From: Buchnera aphidicola (Melaphis rhois)
Lineage (GTDB): Bacteria; Pseudomonadota; Gammaproteobacteria; Enterobacterales; Enterobacteriaceae
DNA: 22,421 nucleotides
Direction of reading: 5' to 3'
Assembly: GCF_005080745.1 (NCBI RefSeq)
Contig: NZ_CP033004.1
Location: 32,517-54,937 of the forward strand
Both the position numbers and the translations under genes were made by a program. Of this stretch, positions 1-11,964 are shown in pieces; position 1 is the first letter of the stretch; each line of letters begins with the position of its first letter. The notes beneath the pieces were generated by a model. That model saw only the letters and a list, made by a program, of their open reading frames with translations. It was not told where the DNA came from and searched no databases.

Positions 1-400
1 TTTAAAGCAAGATGGGTATTTTAGAAAAATTGTTTTATAAAATTACAAAAATAAGCTTTATGTATTATTTCGTTTAATGAATTGTCAAAATTGTAATAGA
101 ATTAGTTATCTAAATTATACTATCTTGAATTTAGTATAATACATTGCGAAACATATATTAAAATGCAGTTAAATATTAATATAAATAATTATCTATACGT
201 TTTAAATAATCTTAATGTGTTATTTTTATTAAAATTAAATAATATTATTAACATAATAGATTATATGAAAATAAATATAGTTTCACAAATTACTATTTAA
301 AAACTATATATTAACAAAACTAAAATTTATTATTGTATCTTGAATATTTTAATTTAATTAAAGTCAATATTTAATTATTTATATTAATAAATATTAACTT
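1..400. other. AT-rich spacer, no gene recognised
   Basis: This stretch is downstream of yicC, which is transcribed toward it. I see no open frame longer than a few tens of codons, no RNA gene and no GC-rich terminator stem. An A/T-only inverted repeat (arms 366-373 and 388-395) could fold just past the yicC stop, but it has no U-run and no G-C pairs, so I do not call it a terminator. The most likely content is eroded intergenic DNA. Confidence 0.6.
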
Positions 401-1264
401 CTACTCAATATTTTGACTTTGTTCTCTAATTTGTTCAATTAACACTTTAACTTCAATTACAGATGAGTGAATATCAAAGCTTGAAGATTTTGAAGATAAC
501 GTATTAACTTCTCTATTTAGCTCTTGCATAACGAAGTCTAATTTTCGTCCGATAGGTTCACTATTTTCTAGTATAGAGAACGTCTTTAAAATATGTATAT
601 CAATTCTATCTAGTTCTTCTGAAATATCAGTTTTTTGTATTATAAAAAATAATTCTTGATTTAATCTATTTTGGTCTATATCTATTTTCAGTTCTTCTAC
701 TTTTTCTACAATTCTTTTTTTTTGCCATTTTGCAATTTGAGTTATATTATTTCTTATAATTTTAATATTGTGTTGTATAAAAAACAATTTAGTTTCTATT
801 AATTTTTTTAGATGTATACCTTCATTTTTTCTAAAATTTAGTAATTGCTTAATGGTTTTTTTAAACAATTCTGATAATTCAGAAGAAATTTTATCTATAT
901 TATTATTTTTTAAATTTATTACTCCTGGCCAATTTAATAAGTCAATTATATTTACTATTCCATCGGGAATGTTTAATTTAATGTATTTTATATACTTAAT
1001 TAGTTGTTTAATTAAAGAGGTATTAATAAATTTAGCTGGTATTGCATATTTATTGGATTCAAATTGTAAATTGCATTCTATTTTCCCTCGATTTAAATGG
1101 GATCTAATATACTTTCGAATTAGTGGTTCTAATTCTCTGAATTCTTCTGATAATCTAATATTAATTTCTAAATAACGATGATTAAACGAACGAATTTCGA
1201 AAATAGCACTACCCCATGTTCTATTGATTTTTTCTTTTGCATATCCTGTCATACTATATATCAT
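401..1264 (-). CDS. yicC: YicC family endoribonuclease
   Basis: At 287 aa it has the same length as E. coli YicC and matches it from end to end. The family N-terminal SMTGYA motif is at residues 4-9, an N-H-R-Y-L-E block follows near residue 28, and the C-terminal signature (GRKLDFVMQELNRE, then NTL and SK) is near residue 240. The ending VLIEQIREQSQNIE is almost identical to E. coli. E. coli YicC has been reported to be an endoribonuclease acting on RNA; its role in a reduced genome is unclear. The ATG at 1264 follows a strong Shine-Dalgarno (GAGG, 7 bases upstream), which supports this start. It lies 67 bases downstream of purH on the same strand and may be co-transcribed. A 9-A run in the coding strand (complement of 715-723) is in frame. 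Confidence 0.93.
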   Translation of the reverse strand: MIYSMTGYAKEKINRTWGSAIFEIRSFNHRYLEINIRLSEEFRELEPLIRKYIRSHLNRGKIECNLQFESNKYAIPAKFINTSLIKQLIKYIKYIKLNIPDGIVNIIDLLNWPGVINLKNNNIDKISSELSELFKKTIKQLLNFRKNEGIHLKKLIETKLFFIQHNIKIIRNNITQIAKWQKKRIVEKVEELKIDIDQNRLNQELFFIIQKTDISEELDRIDIHILKTFSILENSEPIGRKLDFVMQELNREVNTLSSKSSSFDIHSSVIEVKVLIEQIREQSQNIE

Positions 1265-1331
1265 AGTCTAACCTCTTCAAGATTAATATTAATTCGTTGG
1301 ATAAGTATAATGTATAAATAAATAATTTATA

Positions 1332-2894
1332 TTAATGTTTAAAATATCTTTTTTTTGTAAAAATCATAGAAATTGCATTTTGGTCAACAGATGCAATTAC
1401 TTCTTTATCTCTAATTGATCCTCCAGGTTGAATGATACAAGAAGTACCCTGTTTAGCAATAATTTCGATGCTATCTTTGAATGGGAAAAATCCATCTGAT
1501 GCTATAGTAGATTTTTTTAAATTAACTTTATTTTCGTTTGCTTTTATTGTTGCAATTTTAATAGCATCAATTCGACTAGTTTGACCTGATCCAATACTAA
1601 TGGTTTTTAAGTCTCGAACATATACTATAGCATTAGACTTAATATATTTAACAATTTTTAAAGCAAATAATGCATCGCATTTTTCTTTTAAAGTAGGTAA
1701 TTTTTTACTGACTACTTTCCAATCTTTTTGGCTAATAACATCAAAAGAACTTGTTTGTATTAAAAAAGCTCCATTAATTGACTGTATATTTAATTGTTTT
1801 GTATTATTATATTGATTACAATATTTTATAATTCTTATATTTGGTTTTTTAGAAAATATTTTTAAGGCAGAATCAGTGATATAGGGAGCAAGAATTAATT
1901 CTACAAATTGTTGGTTGATAATGACATTTGCTGCTTTTTCCTCAATAGTACTATTAAAAGCAATTACACCTCCAAATGCAGAAGTAGGATCTGAATTATA
2001 AGCAGATAAATAAGCAGAAATATGATCATGTGAAGTTGCTGCCCCGCAAGGATTTCCATGTTTAATTATTATACAAGTTGGTTTTTTAAACTCTTGAACG
2101 CAAGATATCGCTATATCAGCATCGGAAAGATTATTATAAGATAATTTTTTTCCCTGAATTTGAACAATTTTGTAATTATTAGATAAATTAATATATAATC
2201 CTGCTTTTTGGTGTTTATTTTCTCCGTATGCTAGGTTTTGTTTTTTTTTAAAAACATAATGTAGATATTTTGGTAAATCGCTAGAAGAGTTAGTATTATT
2301 AGATATATTTGAAAAATATTTACTAATACCATAGTCGTAATTCAAAACATATTGAAACGCAATATTAGCTAATTTCAAACGTGTTTCTTGAGAAATTTTA
2401 TTATTATTAACATTCATTTCTTGTACTATGTCATAGTAATTATTAGGTTTAACCACGACAACAACATTTTCATAATTCTTTGAAGCTGCTCTAACTATAG
2501 TTGGGCCACCAATATCAATTAATTCGATTATATCATTATGATGTAATTCTGTTTTACTTGATATTTTAGAAAATGAGTAAAAGTTTATTACAACTAAATC
2601 TATTTTAATTATTTCATGTAATTTCATTGTTTCTTGATCTTTATTTGGATCAGATAATATTCCAGCATATATTTTGTGATGCAACGTTTTAATTCTTCCA
2701 CGCATTATTTCAGGAAAATTTGTATATTCAGAAATATGTATAGATTTAATTCCTTCATTATCTAATATTTTTTTGGTTCCAGAAGTAGAAAATAAATTAA
2801 TGTTTTTTTGAACAAGATGTCTAGCAAATTCTATAATTCCAGTTTTGTTAGAGACACTAATTAATGCATTATTTATTATTTTATTATTTTTCAT
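1332..2894 (-). CDS. purH: Bifunctional AICAR formyltransferase / IMP cyclohydrolase
   Basis: The 520 aa product (E. coli PurH is 529) catalyses the last two steps of IMP synthesis: formylation of AICAR with 10-formyl-THF, then ring closure. The N-terminal cyclohydrolase domain (about 1-200) has the SNKTG segment at 15-19, LFSTSGTKK at 34-42, a GRIKTLHHKIYAGIL segment at 66-80 and IGGPTIVRAASKN at 128-140. The formyltransferase domain follows and carries the KHGNPCG motif at 278-284 with the catalytic Lys-His pair, then DPTSAFGGVIAFN and a SDGFFPFKDS segment near the C terminus. The ending (FTKKRYFKH) matches the family, so the gene is complete. AICAR is also the by-product of histidine synthesis, a known reason for keeping purH without the rest of the purine pathway. 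No clear Shine-Dalgarno precedes the ATG. Its E. coli partner purD is not present here. Confidence 0.96.
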   Translation of the reverse strand: MKNNKIINNALISVSNKTGIIEFARHLVQKNINLFSTSGTKKILDNEGIKSIHISEYTNFPEIMRGRIKTLHHKIYAGILSDPNKDQETMKLHEIIKIDLVVINFYSFSKISSKTELHHNDIIELIDIGGPTIVRAASKNYENVVVVVKPNNYYDIVQEMNVNNNKISQETRLKLANIAFQYVLNYDYGISKYFSNISNNTNSSSDLPKYLHYVFKKKQNLAYGENKHQKAGLYINLSNNYKIVQIQGKKLSYNNLSDADIAISCVQEFKKPTCIIIKHGNPCGAATSHDHISAYLSAYNSDPTSAFGGVIAFNSTIEEKAANVIINQQFVELILAPYITDSALKIFSKKPNIRIIKYCNQYNNTKQLNIQSINGAFLIQTSSFDVISQKDWKVVSKKLPTLKEKCDALFALKIVKYIKSNAIVYVRDLKTISIGSGQTSRIDAIKIATIKANENKVNLKKSTIASDGFFPFKDSIEIIAKQGTSCIIQPGGSIRDKEVIASVDQNAISMIFTKKRYFKH

Positions 2895-3095
2895 GTTTTA
2901 AGTTCGAATGTAGAAAAGTTAATATAACTGTATTTTAAAGTTCGTGTTTTAAATTAAAAAATTTACTAATAAAATAGATTAGTTGCTATTATTGAATTTT
3001 ATATTAATATTTTAAGAACGTTACTATATTCTAAAATATATCTTATAATTAACATGAGTGTTATTATTTTTTTTACATAATATCTTACTTTTCAT

Positions 3096-3109
3096 ATGAT
3101 AATTATCAT
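3096..3109. repeat. 14-base perfect palindrome
   Basis: The sequence ATGATAATTATCAT equals its own reverse complement. It contains GATAAT and TATC elements that loosely recall Fur-type operators, but the 9-1-9 Fur layout is not satisfied and it is far from any start codon (more than 200 bases upstream of purH). In DNA this AT-rich, chance palindromes are common. Function is unknown. Confidence 0.3.
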
Positions 3110-3393
3110 TATGTTGATTATTGTAAATTTACGTTAAGTATGTTGTAATTGAATTATTTTAAATAATTTCAACTTTATTAAAAAGCAAAAATATATTTTT
3201 ATGTATTTAAAAAAATGTTAAAATTTATTAAAGAATTTTGAAGTTTTTTATCAATTGTATTAAAACAGTATTTGTATAAGTTATATTTATTTTTTTATTA
3301 AATTATATAAAAAATTTTAAATAACATGTATACAGTTTAAATTACATTTTATGAACATATTGATTTTAATTATGACTGTTTTATATAAATTAT

Positions 3394-3428
3394 AAAAAAA
3401 CAAACATTCACATACATGGCAAATGTTT
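3394..3428 (-). terminator. Probable Rho-independent terminator of the rplKAJL-rpoBC unit
   Basis: Reading the minus strand, just 16 bases after the rpoC stop, the arms AAACATT and AATGTTT (plus-strand 3402-3408 and 3422-3428) can pair around a 13-base loop. The pairing may extend outward past one mismatch. It is followed by a run of seven U (complement of 3394-3400). The position is right for the end of the operon. The stem is weak, with only one G-C pair, as is usual in this AT-rich DNA, so termination may be partial. Confidence 0.45.
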
Positions 3429-3443
3429 ATTTTTTATTATAAT

Positions 3444-6400
3444 TTATAAAGTAGAATTTAGTAATTCTGATAAATTAGCTGATGCTTCTTCTGCACTGAC
3501 AGAGGAAGACAAACTAGGATTAGTATTTTTTTCTTTACGACGACGATTTAATCTTTTTTTATGGTAAGCATATCCCGTTCCAGCGGGAATTAATCGACCA
3601 ACAATAACATTTTCTTTTAAACCTCTTAGTTCATCTTTTTTTCCTGATACCGCTGATTCTGTCAATACTCTTGTTGTTTCTTGAAAAGAGGCTGCAGATA
3701 TAAATGATTCTGTTGCAAGAGATGCTTTAGTAATTCCTAATAAATCTCTTGAGAACGTCGCTAATATTTTTCCTTTATTATTTAATATTTGGTTAGACAT
3801 TTTTACTCGGGAATATTCTACTTGTTCTCCAGTAAGAAATTCTGAATTTCCAGGTTTAATAATTGTTACTTTTCGTAACATTTGTCTGACTATTACTTCA
3901 ATATGTTTGTCATTTATTTTCACTCCTTGAAGACGATATACTTCTTGAACTTCATTAACAATGTATTTTGTTACAGCTTGAACACCTCTTAATCTCAAAA
4001 TGTCATGAGGGGATTCTGGTCCATCAGATATAATATCTCCTTTTTCAACTCTTTCTCCTTCAAACACATTGAGTTGTCTCCATTTTGGAATCATTTCTTC
4101 ATATGAATCATTGCCATCATATGGTATAATAATTAATCGTCTTTTCCCTTTGGTATCTTTCCCAAAAGAAATAAAACCACTGATTTCAGCTAATATCGCT
4201 AGTTCTTTTGGTCTGCGAGCTTCGAACAGATCAGCTACTCTTGGTAGACCTCCAGTGATATCTTTTGTGCCTCCTGATTCTTGCGGAATTCTGGCTAACG
4301 TGTCTCCTGATCTAATTTTAATATTATTGTCAATTTGAACTATAGCTTTTCCTGGTAAAAAATATTGCGCTGGCATGTCGGTACCAGTAATTAAAACGTC
4401 TTTACCATATGAATCTATTACTTTAAGTGATGGACGTAAATCTTTCCCAAGAATGTTTCGTTCTGACGTATCTAGTATAACTATAGATGTTAATCCTGTT
4501 AATTCATCTGTTTGTCTGGTAATACTTTGACCATCAATCATATCGATAAATTTAATGTATCCATTGACTTCAGAAATCACTGGAATAGTATGTGGATCCC
4601 ATTTTGCTACTATTTCTCCTGGTTTAACTTTTTCTTTATTTTTTTTAGCAATTATTGCTCCATATGGTACTTTATAACTTTCTTTTGTTCTTTTAAATGA
4701 ATCAATAATTTTTAACTCTACGTTACGTGAAGTAATTATTATTTTTCCTTCAGAATTAATAACAGATTTAGCATTACTTAATTTTATAGTTCCGACATTT
4801 TTTACTTGTATATTGGATTCTGCTGCCGCTCTTGAAGCAGCGCCGCCAATGTGAAATGTTCGCATTGTAAGTTGAGTACCTGGTTCTCCAATAGATTGAG
4901 CTGCGATAACTCCAATTGCTTCTCCTTTTTTAACAATATTGCCTCTAGCTAAGTCTCTTCCATAACAATTTGCGCAAACGCCGAAATTAGTTTCACAGTT
5001 TACTACTGATCTTACCTTAACACTATCTATAGAATTTTTTTCTAAGATATCACACCATTTTTCATTTAGTAATGTATTTCTGGGTATTAATATGTTAGCC
5101 GAGCAAGATTCTAAGATATTTTCTACTGTTACACGACCTAAAACTTTTTCTCGTAATGGTTCTTTAACATCTCCTCCTTCTATTACAGCAGTCATAATTA
5201 TACCTTCATGTGTATTACAATCGTCTTCAGTTACTACTAAATCTTGAGCTACATCTACTAAACGACGAGTTAAATATCCTGAATTTGCTGTTTTTAATGC
5301 AGTATCCGCTAATCCTTTTCGTGCACCATGAGTAGAAATAAAGTATTGTAACACATTTAATCCTTCTCTAAAGTTAGCTGTAATAGGTGTTTCAATTATA
5401 GAACCATCTGGTTTAGCCATTAAACCTCTCATTCCAGCTAATTGTCTAATTTGAGCTGCTGACCCTCTAGCACCTGAATCTGCCATCATAAAGATACTAT
5501 TAAAAGAAATTTGTTGTACTATTTCCCCCCCATTGTTTTTTATAACGGACTCTGTTGATAAATTTTTCATCATAGCTTTTGCTACTCTTTCGTTAGCCGC
5601 AGCCCAAATATCAATAACTTTGTTATATCTTTCTCCTGATGTAACAAGCCCTGATTGAAATTGATTTTGTATCTCTGCTACTTCAATTTCTGCTTCTGTA
5701 ATAATATCAATTTTCTTTTTTGGAATTACCATATCATCAATACCTACCGATGAGCCTGATCGTGCAGCATAGGTAAATCCTGTGTACATAATTTGATCTG
5801 CAAAATCTACAGTCGATGTTAATCCTAATATTCGATAACAAATATTTAACATATTGGAAATAGATTTTTTACCTAATACTTGATTAACAATAGAGAAAGG
5901 CAATCCTTTTGGTACAATCATCCACAAAACTGCTCTTCCTATAGTAGTATCTATTATTTTTTTCGTTTTTAAAAATTTTGTATTTTCTATAAGATGATAT
6001 TCTGAAATTCTTACCTTTACTTTAGCATGCAGTTCAGCTAATCCCATTCGATATATTCTTTCAGCTTCTTGTGGGTTATTTAATATCATACCTTCTCCTT
6101 TTGCATTTATTTTTTCTCGAGTCATGTAGTACAGTCCTAATACTACATCTTGAGAAGGTACAATAATTGGTTCTCCATTCGCAGGAGATAGAATATTATT
6201 AGTAGACATCATTAATGAACGAGCTTCTAATTGAGCTTCTAACGTTAGTGGAACATGTACAGCCATTTGATCCCCATCGAAATCTGCATTATACGCTGCA
6301 CATACTAATGGATGCAATTGTATAGCTTTACCTTCAATTAGAACTGGTTCAAAAGCTTGAATACCTAATCTATGCAAAGTCGGTGCTCGATTTAATAATA

Positions 6401-7661
6401 CTGGATGTTCTCGAATTACTTCATCTAATACATCCCATACAATAGATTCTTCACGTTCTACCATTTTTTTTGCTGCTTTAATTGTAGTAGCTAATCCTTT
6501 TATTTCTAATTTTCCATAAATAAATGGCTTAAATAGCTCTAGAGCCATTTTTTTAGGTAAACCGCATTGATGTAAACGCAAGTAAGGTCCAACAGTGATT
6601 ACTGATCTTCCAGAATAATCTACTCTTTTTCCTAACAAGTTTTGTCTGAACCGACCTTGTTTCCCTTTGATCATATCGGAAAGCGATTTTAATGGACGTT
6701 TATTTGAACCTGTTATTGCTCGACCTCTTCTGCCATTATCTAATAATGCATCTACGGCTTCTTGTAGCATTCTTTTTTCATTTCTAACTATAATATCTGG
6801 TGCTGATAATTCTAATAAGCGTTTTAAACGATTGTTTCTGTTAATAACTCGACGATATAAGTCATTTAGATCTGATGTAGCAAATCGTCCTCCATCTAGC
6901 GGAACTAAAGGTCTAAGATCAGGAGGTAAAATAGGTAAAACAGTTAAAATCATCCATTCAGGTTTATTATGTGATTGTATAAATGATTCTAATAACTTAA
7001 TACGTTTTGTTAACTTTTTTCGTTTAGTTTCAGAGTTGCTATTTTTTAGTTCTTTTCTTAAAGTTTCGCATTCTTGTATTAAATTCATGTTATTTAGCAA
7101 TGTTTGTATGGCTTCTGCTCCCATTTGTGCATTAAATTCATCACCAAATTTTTCTAATGAGTCTAAATATTGTTCTTCGGTTAAAATTTGACGTTTATTG
7201 AGATTAGTTATCCCTTCTTCGATTACAACATAAGATTCAAAATACAGTACTCTTTCGATATCTCGTAATGGCATATCTAGTAATAATCCAATTCTTGATG
7301 GTAGCGATTTCAAAAACCAAATATGTGCGATAGGAGATGCTAATTCAATATGACCCATTCGTTCTCTTCGTACTTTACTTTGAGTGACTTCTACTCCACA
7401 TTTTTCACAAATAACTCCACGATGTTTTAATCGTTTGTATTTTCCACATAAACATTCGTAATCTTTTACTGGTCCAAAAATACGTGCGCAAAATAATCCA
7501 TTTCTTTCTGGTTTAAATGTTCGATAATTAATAGTTTCTGGCTTTTTAACTTCTCCGAAAGACCAAGATCGAATCATGTCAGGGGAAGCAAGAGCAATTT
7601 TTATTGCATCAAATTCATCAGTTTTAATTTGTGATTTTAAAAATTTTAATAGATCTTTCAC
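3444..7661 (-). CDS. rpoC: DNA-directed RNA polymerase subunit beta'
   Basis: The 1405 aa protein (E. coli 1407) is the largest subunit of the RNA polymerase core and holds the catalytic magnesium. The active-site motif NADFDGDQ is at 458-465, with the three Asp at 460, 462 and 464, exactly as in E. coli. The N-terminal zinc-binding Cys are C70, C72, C85 and C88; the second zinc site is C815, C889, C896 and C899. The trigger-loop region ([21 protein letters not shown]) is intact. The start codon is GTG, as in E. coli rpoC, preceded by GGGA 8 bases upstream, and the first residues ([11 protein letters not shown]) match the family. It lies 88 bases downstream of rpoB and is co-transcribed with it. 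It is complete and shows no sign of decay. Confidence 0.99.
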   Translation of the reverse strand: MKDLLKFLKSQIKTDEFDAIKIALASPDMIRSWSFGEVKKPETINYRTFKPERNGLFCARIFGPVKDYECLCGKYKRLKHRGVICEKCGVEVTQSKVRRERMGHIELASPIAHIWFLKSLPSRIGLLLDMPLRDIERVLYFESYVVIEEGITNLNKRQILTEEQYLDSLEKFGDEFNAQMGAEAIQTLLNNMNLIQECETLRKELKNSNSETKRKKLTKRIKLLESFIQSHNKPEWMILTVLPILPPDLRPLVPLDGGRFATSDLNDLYRRVINRNNRLKRLLELSAPDIIVRNEKRMLQEAVDALLDNGRRGRAITGSNKRPLKSLSDMIKGKQGRFRQNLLGKRVDYSGRSVITVGPYLRLHQCGLPKKMALELFKPFIYGKLEIKGLATTIKAAKKMVEREESIVWDVLDEVIREHPVLLNRAPTLHRLGIQAFEPVLIEGKAIQLHPLVCAAYNADFDGDQMAVHVPLTLEAQLEARSLMMSTNNILSPANGEPIIVPSQDVVLGLYYMTREKINAKGEGMILNNPQEAERIYRMGLAELHAKVKVRISEYHLIENTKFLKTKKIIDTTIGRAVLWMIVPKGLPFSIVNQVLGKKSISNMLNICYRILGLTSTVDFADQIMYTGFTYAARSGSSVGIDDMVIPKKKIDIITEAEIEVAEIQNQFQSGLVTSGERYNKVIDIWAAANERVAKAMMKNLSTESVIKNNGGEIVQQISFNSIFMMADSGARGSAAQIRQLAGMRGLMAKPDGSIIETPITANFREGLNVLQYFISTHGARKGLADTALKTANSGYLTRRLVDVAQDLVVTEDDCNTHEGIIMTAVIEGGDVKEPLREKVLGRVTVENILESCSANILIPRNTLLNEKWCDILEKNSIDSVKVRSVVNCETNFGVCANCYGRDLARGNIVKKGEAIGVIAAQSIGEPGTQLTMRTFHIGGAASRAAAESNIQVKNVGTIKLSNAKSVINSEGKIIITSRNVELKIIDSFKRTKESYKVPYGAIIAKKNKEKVKPGEIVAKWDPHTIPVISEVNGYIKFIDMIDGQSITRQTDELTGLTSIVILDTSERNILGKDLRPSLKVIDSYGKDVLITGTDMPAQYFLPGKAIVQIDNNIKIRSGDTLARIPQESGGTKDITGGLPRVADLFEARRPKELAILAEISGFISFGKDTKGKRRLIIIPYDGNDSYEEMIPKWRQLNVFEGERVEKGDIISDGPESPHDILRLRGVQAVTKYIVNEVQEVYRLQGVKINDKHIEVIVRQMLRKVTIIKPGNSEFLTGEQVEYSRVKMSNQILNNKGKILATFSRDLLGITKASLATESFISAASFQETTRVLTESAVSGKKDELRGLKENVIVGRLIPAGTGYAYHKKRLNRRRKEKNTNPSLSSSVSAEEASANLSELLNSTL

Positions 7662-7749
7662 GAATTAGTTCCCGTCGAAGTGTAGGTATTTAAAGATAAC
7701 TAAATTAATCGATAAGAGATTTTAAGAAAGTAAGTATTAACATTGCATT

Positions 7750-10700
7750 TTAATCGCTTTCTAATTCGATGTTGATACCTAACGATCTAATTTCTTTTAA
7801 TAGAACATTAAAAGATTCAGGCATTCCTGGTTCCATTTTATAATTTCCATCTACTATATTTTTATACATTTTTGTTCGTCCATTTACATCGTCTGATTTC
7901 ACTGTTAACATTTCTTGCAAAGTGTAAGCAGCACCATATGCTTCTAATGCCCATACTTCCATTTCTCCAAATCTTTGACCTCCAAATTGAGCTTTTCCAC
8001 CTAATGGTTGTTGAGTAACTAAACTATAGGAGCCAGTAGATCTTGAATGCATTTTATCATCTACCAGATGATTTAATTTTAACATATACATATATCCTAC
8101 TGTAACTGGTCTTTCGAATTTTTCTCCAGTTCGCCCGTCAAACAGTGTTATTTGACCAGAAGATGGCAGTTCTGCTAATTTTAATAATTCTTTTATTTCG
8201 CTTTCTCTTGCTCCATCAAAAACAGGTGTTGCAATTGGCATTCCATTTTTAAAGTTTTTGGCTAAACTTAATACTTCATTATCGGAAAAATTACTTAAGT
8301 CCACTTTTTGTCTAATATTTTCACCTATATTAAATGCTTTTTGAATGAATTTTCGAATAGATTTAATAGCACATTGATTTTTTAACATTTCGTTAATTTT
8401 ATCCCCAATCCCTTTTGATGCTAATCCTAAATGAGTTTCTAAAATTTGACCGATATTCATTCTTGATGGTACTCCTAAAGGATTTAACACAATGTCTATT
8501 GGAATTCCATTTTGATCATACGGCATATCTTCTATAGGATTAATTTTTGAAATTACTCCTTTATTACCATGTCGACCAGCCATTTTATCACCGGTTTGAA
8601 TTTGTCTTTTTACTGCTAAATAAACTTTAACAATTTTTAAAACTCCAGGAGCTAAATCATCTCCTTGAGTAATTTTTTTGTGTTTAACTTCTATTTTTTT
8701 TTCAAGCTTTTTTTTAAGGTTTTGATACTGTAAGGATAGTTGTATTAACTTTTTTTGATATTTTTTATTATGTATATTAATTTTTAACCATTCTAGTTGA
8801 GATAATTTATTTAAATCATTTATATTCATTCCTGATGATAATAAAACTGATCTAATTTGATTAAATAAACTTGATTCAAATATTTTAAATTCTTCTGTTA
8901 AATCTTTTTTAGCTTGTTGCAACTGTGTATCTTCAATTTTTAAAGCTCGTTCATCTTTTTTTACTCCATCTCTAGTAAACACTTGTATATCAATTACTGT
9001 ACCTGATACCCCATTGGGTACTCTTAACGAAGAATCTTTAACATCTGAAGCTTTTTCTCCAAATATAGCTCTTAATAGTTTTTCTTCTGGTGTTAATTGT
9101 GTTTCTCCTTTTGGAGTTACTTTTCCTACTAATATATCTCCTCCATTCACTTCAGCGCCAATATATACAATTCCAAATTCATCTAATTTAGATAATGCAG
9201 ATTCTCCTACGTTAGGTATATCTGATGTAATTTCTTCAGATCCTAATTTTGTATCTCTAGAAATACATGTTAATTCCTGAATATGAATGGTGGTAAATCT
9301 GTCCTCTTGAACAACTTTTTCTGATATTAATATAGAGTCTTCAAAATTATAACCATTCCACGGCATGAAAGCTACACGCATGTTTTGTCCTAGTGCTAAT
9401 TCACCTAGATCAGTAGATGGTCCATCTGCTAGTACATCACCTTTTTCTACCTTTTCTTCTAGAGTGACACATGGTATTTGGTTAATGCATGTATTTTGAT
9501 TAGATCTAGTGTATTTTGTAAGATTATAAATATCGATTCCTGCTTCTCCGGAATATGTTTCATTTTTGTTTACTTTAATAACGATTCTAGATGCATCTAT
9601 GTATTGAATTATTCCTCCTCTTTTAGCAACCTCTGTTACCCCGGAGTCAACAGCTACTGTCCTTTCCATTCCTGTTCCAACTAAAGGTTTATCTGATATT
9701 AACGTAGGAACGGCTTGTCGTTGCATATTAGCGCCCATTAGAGCTCTATTTGCATCATCATGTTCTAAAAAAGGAATTAGCGATGCACCTACGGAAACTA
9801 TTTGTTGTGTTGAAATATCCATGTAATTTACTTGATGTGGTCTAAATAAACTAGATTCGCCTTTATGTCTACATGTAATTAGATCATCAACTAAATACCC
9901 TTTTTGATTTACATTTGTATTAGCTTGTGCAATAACGAAATGTCCTTCTTCAATAGCAGATAAGTATTCTATTTCATTAGTAATGATACCTTCTCTAACT
10001 TTTTGATAAGGTGTTTCTAAAAATCCATATGTATTAGTTCTTGCATATACAGATAAAGAATTTATTAAACCTATATTAGGTCCTTCTGGGGTTTCAATTG
10101 GACAAACTCTACCATAGTGCGTAGGATGAACATCTCTTACTTCGAATCCTGCTCTTTCTCTAGTTAACCCACCTAATCCTAATGCAGAAATTCGTCGTTT
10201 ATGTGTTATTTCTGATAATGGATTATTTTGATCCATAAATTGAGACAATTGGCTTGATCCAAAAAATTCTTTTATCGCTGCTGAAATTGGTTTAGCATTA
10301 ATCATGTCTTGAGGCATCAGCATATCTAAATCACCGAGAGATAATCTTTCTTTTACAGCTCTTTCAACTCTTATTAATCCTATTCTAAATTGGTTTTCTG
10401 CCATTTCTCCCACTGATCTTATTCGTCTATTTCCTAAATGATCAATGTCATCAATGTCTCCTTTTCCATTTCTAATAGCAATTAACTTCTTTATTACATC
10501 GATTATATCTATTTTACTAAGCGTTCCTTTTCCTTCTGTTTGTGTTCTTGACAAAGAACGGTTAAATTTCATTCGACCAACAGATGATAGATCATATTTT
10601 TCTTCAGAAAAAAATAAATTTTCAAATAAAGTTTCTGTAGCATCACGTGTTGGAGGTTCTCCAGGACGCATCATTCGATAGATTTCGATTAGTGCACTAG

Positions 10701-11778
10701 ATCGATCATGAGTAGGATCTATTTTTAATGTTTCAGAAATATATGGTCCGTGATCTAAATCATTAGTGAATATTGTATGAATTTCAGAAAATTGATGTGA
10801 TTTTAATTTTTCAATTATTTCTATATTTAATTCAGTATTAGCTGATAAAACTATGTCTTTCGTTTTGTAATTATAATAATCTTTTGCTGTTACTTTTCCT
10901 ACTAAATACTCTATTGGCACTTCTATAGAATTAACATTGTCTTTTTTTAATAAATAAATATGTCGAGCAGTAATACGTTGGCCTTTTTTTACATACATTT
11001 TATTATTAAAATTAATATCAAAAATTGCAGTTTCTCCACGTAATTGTTCAGGAACTAGCATCATAATTATTTTTTTTGACGATATTTTAAAAATACTTTT
11101 TTCAAAGAATATATCTAAAATTTCTTCTGTTGTGAAGTTTAATGCTCTTAAAATAATACTTATAGGTAATTTTCGTCGTCTATCAATACGAATAAATAAA
11201 TTATCTTTTGGGTCAAATTCAAAATCTAGCCATGATCCTCGATATGGAATAATTCGTGCATTATATAATACCTTGCCTGAAGAATGTGTTTTACCTTTGT
11301 CACTATCAAAGAACACGCCTGGACTACGATGCAATTGGGATACAACTACTCTTTCTGTACCATTAATTATAAATGTACCATTTTTTGTCATTAATGGAAT
11401 TTCACCCATATATACTTCTTGTTCTTTGATATCTCGTATTGTTTTTTCTAATGTTTCTCGTTCATAAATAATAAGGCGTAGTTTCACACGTAGCGGTATT
11501 GAATAAGTTGATCCTCGGATTTGGCATTCTTTTACATCAAACGTAGTATTACCTAAATAATATTCTATATATTGTAGTTCAGCGTTACCATTATAACTGG
11601 AAATGGGAAATATAGAACGAAATGCTGCTTCTAGTCCATATAAGCCATTTGGATCTCGCTCTATAAATTTTCGGAATGAATCGAGTTGAATAGAAAGAAG
11701 ATATGGGACATCAAGTATTTTTGGACGTTTTCCAAAATCTTTACGAATTCGTTTTTTTTCGGTATAAGAGTAAACCAT
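7750..11778 (-). CDS. rpoB: DNA-directed RNA polymerase subunit beta
   Basis: At 1342 aa it has exactly the length of E. coli RpoB, and numbering agrees at the rifampicin region (Q513, D516, H526, R529 and S531 all present). One change stands out there: residue 535 is Leu where E. coli has Pro (ALGLGGL instead of ALGPGGL). The conserved TPEGPNIGL block and the catalytic-lysine region [12 protein letters not shown] are intact. With RpoC it forms the core polymerase. The ATG follows a strong Shine-Dalgarno (GAGGAA). Upstream lies a terminator-like hairpin that probably lowers rpoBC expression relative to the ribosomal protein genes. A lysine-rich coiled segment carries 9-A and 8-A runs (complements of 8694-8702 and 8708-8715), in frame but prone to slippage. 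Confidence 0.99.
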   Translation of the reverse strand: MVYSYTEKKRIRKDFGKRPKILDVPYLLSIQLDSFRKFIERDPNGLYGLEAAFRSIFPISSYNGNAELQYIEYYLGNTTFDVKECQIRGSTYSIPLRVKLRLIIYERETLEKTIRDIKEQEVYMGEIPLMTKNGTFIINGTERVVVSQLHRSPGVFFDSDKGKTHSSGKVLYNARIIPYRGSWLDFEFDPKDNLFIRIDRRRKLPISIILRALNFTTEEILDIFFEKSIFKISSKKIIMMLVPEQLRGETAIFDINFNNKMYVKKGQRITARHIYLLKKDNVNSIEVPIEYLVGKVTAKDYYNYKTKDIVLSANTELNIEIIEKLKSHQFSEIHTIFTNDLDHGPYISETLKIDPTHDRSSALIEIYRMMRPGEPPTRDATETLFENLFFSEEKYDLSSVGRMKFNRSLSRTQTEGKGTLSKIDIIDVIKKLIAIRNGKGDIDDIDHLGNRRIRSVGEMAENQFRIGLIRVERAVKERLSLGDLDMLMPQDMINAKPISAAIKEFFGSSQLSQFMDQNNPLSEITHKRRISALGLGGLTRERAGFEVRDVHPTHYGRVCPIETPEGPNIGLINSLSVYARTNTYGFLETPYQKVREGIITNEIEYLSAIEEGHFVIAQANTNVNQKGYLVDDLITCRHKGESSLFRPHQVNYMDISTQQIVSVGASLIPFLEHDDANRALMGANMQRQAVPTLISDKPLVGTGMERTVAVDSGVTEVAKRGGIIQYIDASRIVIKVNKNETYSGEAGIDIYNLTKYTRSNQNTCINQIPCVTLEEKVEKGDVLADGPSTDLGELALGQNMRVAFMPWNGYNFEDSILISEKVVQEDRFTTIHIQELTCISRDTKLGSEEITSDIPNVGESALSKLDEFGIVYIGAEVNGGDILVGKVTPKGETQLTPEEKLLRAIFGEKASDVKDSSLRVPNGVSGTVIDIQVFTRDGVKKDERALKIEDTQLQQAKKDLTEEFKIFESSLFNQIRSVLLSSGMNINDLNKLSQLEWLKINIHNKKYQKKLIQLSLQYQNLKKKLEKKIEVKHKKITQGDDLAPGVLKIVKVYLAVKRQIQTGDKMAGRHGNKGVISKINPIEDMPYDQNGIPIDIVLNPLGVPSRMNIGQILETHLGLASKGIGDKINEMLKNQCAIKSIRKFIQKAFNIGENIRQKVDLSNFSDNEVLSLAKNFKNGMPIATPVFDGARESEIKELLKLAELPSSGQITLFDGRTGEKFERPVTVGYMYMLKLNHLVDDKMHSRSTGSYSLVTQQPLGGKAQFGGQRFGEMEVWALEAYGAAYTLQEMLTVKSDDVNGRTKMYKNIVDGNYKMEPGMPESFNVLLKEIRSLGINIELESD

Positions 11779-11964
11779 AGGGTTCCTCGATTAGTCAATT
11801 AATTGAATTATTATTGTATTTTTAAAAATAACTATAGTAATCTTAAAGTTTTCGAAAATAATTTTTTAATTACATATTTTATAAAATAAAAATAACGAAA
11901 TAATTGAATGACTAAAGCATTTTATGAGTATTAAAATCGATTTAAAATTACAAGTCATGGAACG

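Larger units (their letters stand above)
2895..3443. other. 549-base AT-rich spacer between purH and rpoC
   Basis: No gene is recognisable on either strand. In E. coli hupA lies between rpoBC and purHD, and Buchnera strains such as that of the pea aphid keep hupA directly between purH and rpoC. I looked for HU motifs such as GFGTF and the RxGRNP arm on the minus strand and found none, so if hupA was here it has been erased. The spacer contains a 14-base perfect palindrome (3096-3109) and, at its right end, a probable rpoC terminator. Confidence 0.6.

Noticed and set aside
366..395. A/T-only inverted repeat after yicC as a terminator
   Set aside because: It has no G-C pairs and no U-run after it; such repeats arise readily by chance in this DNA.
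3091..3115. Fur box in the purH-rpoC spacer
   Set aside because: The 9-1-9 inverted repeat is not met, the site is far from any start codon, and Buchnera is not known to rely on Fur.
6667..7191. 174-codon open frame on the plus strand
   Set aside because: It lies entirely opposite rpoC, shows no family motif, and is the usual antisense shadow of a long conserved gene. The same applies to the plus-strand frames opposite yicC, purH, rpoB and the ribosomal protein genes.
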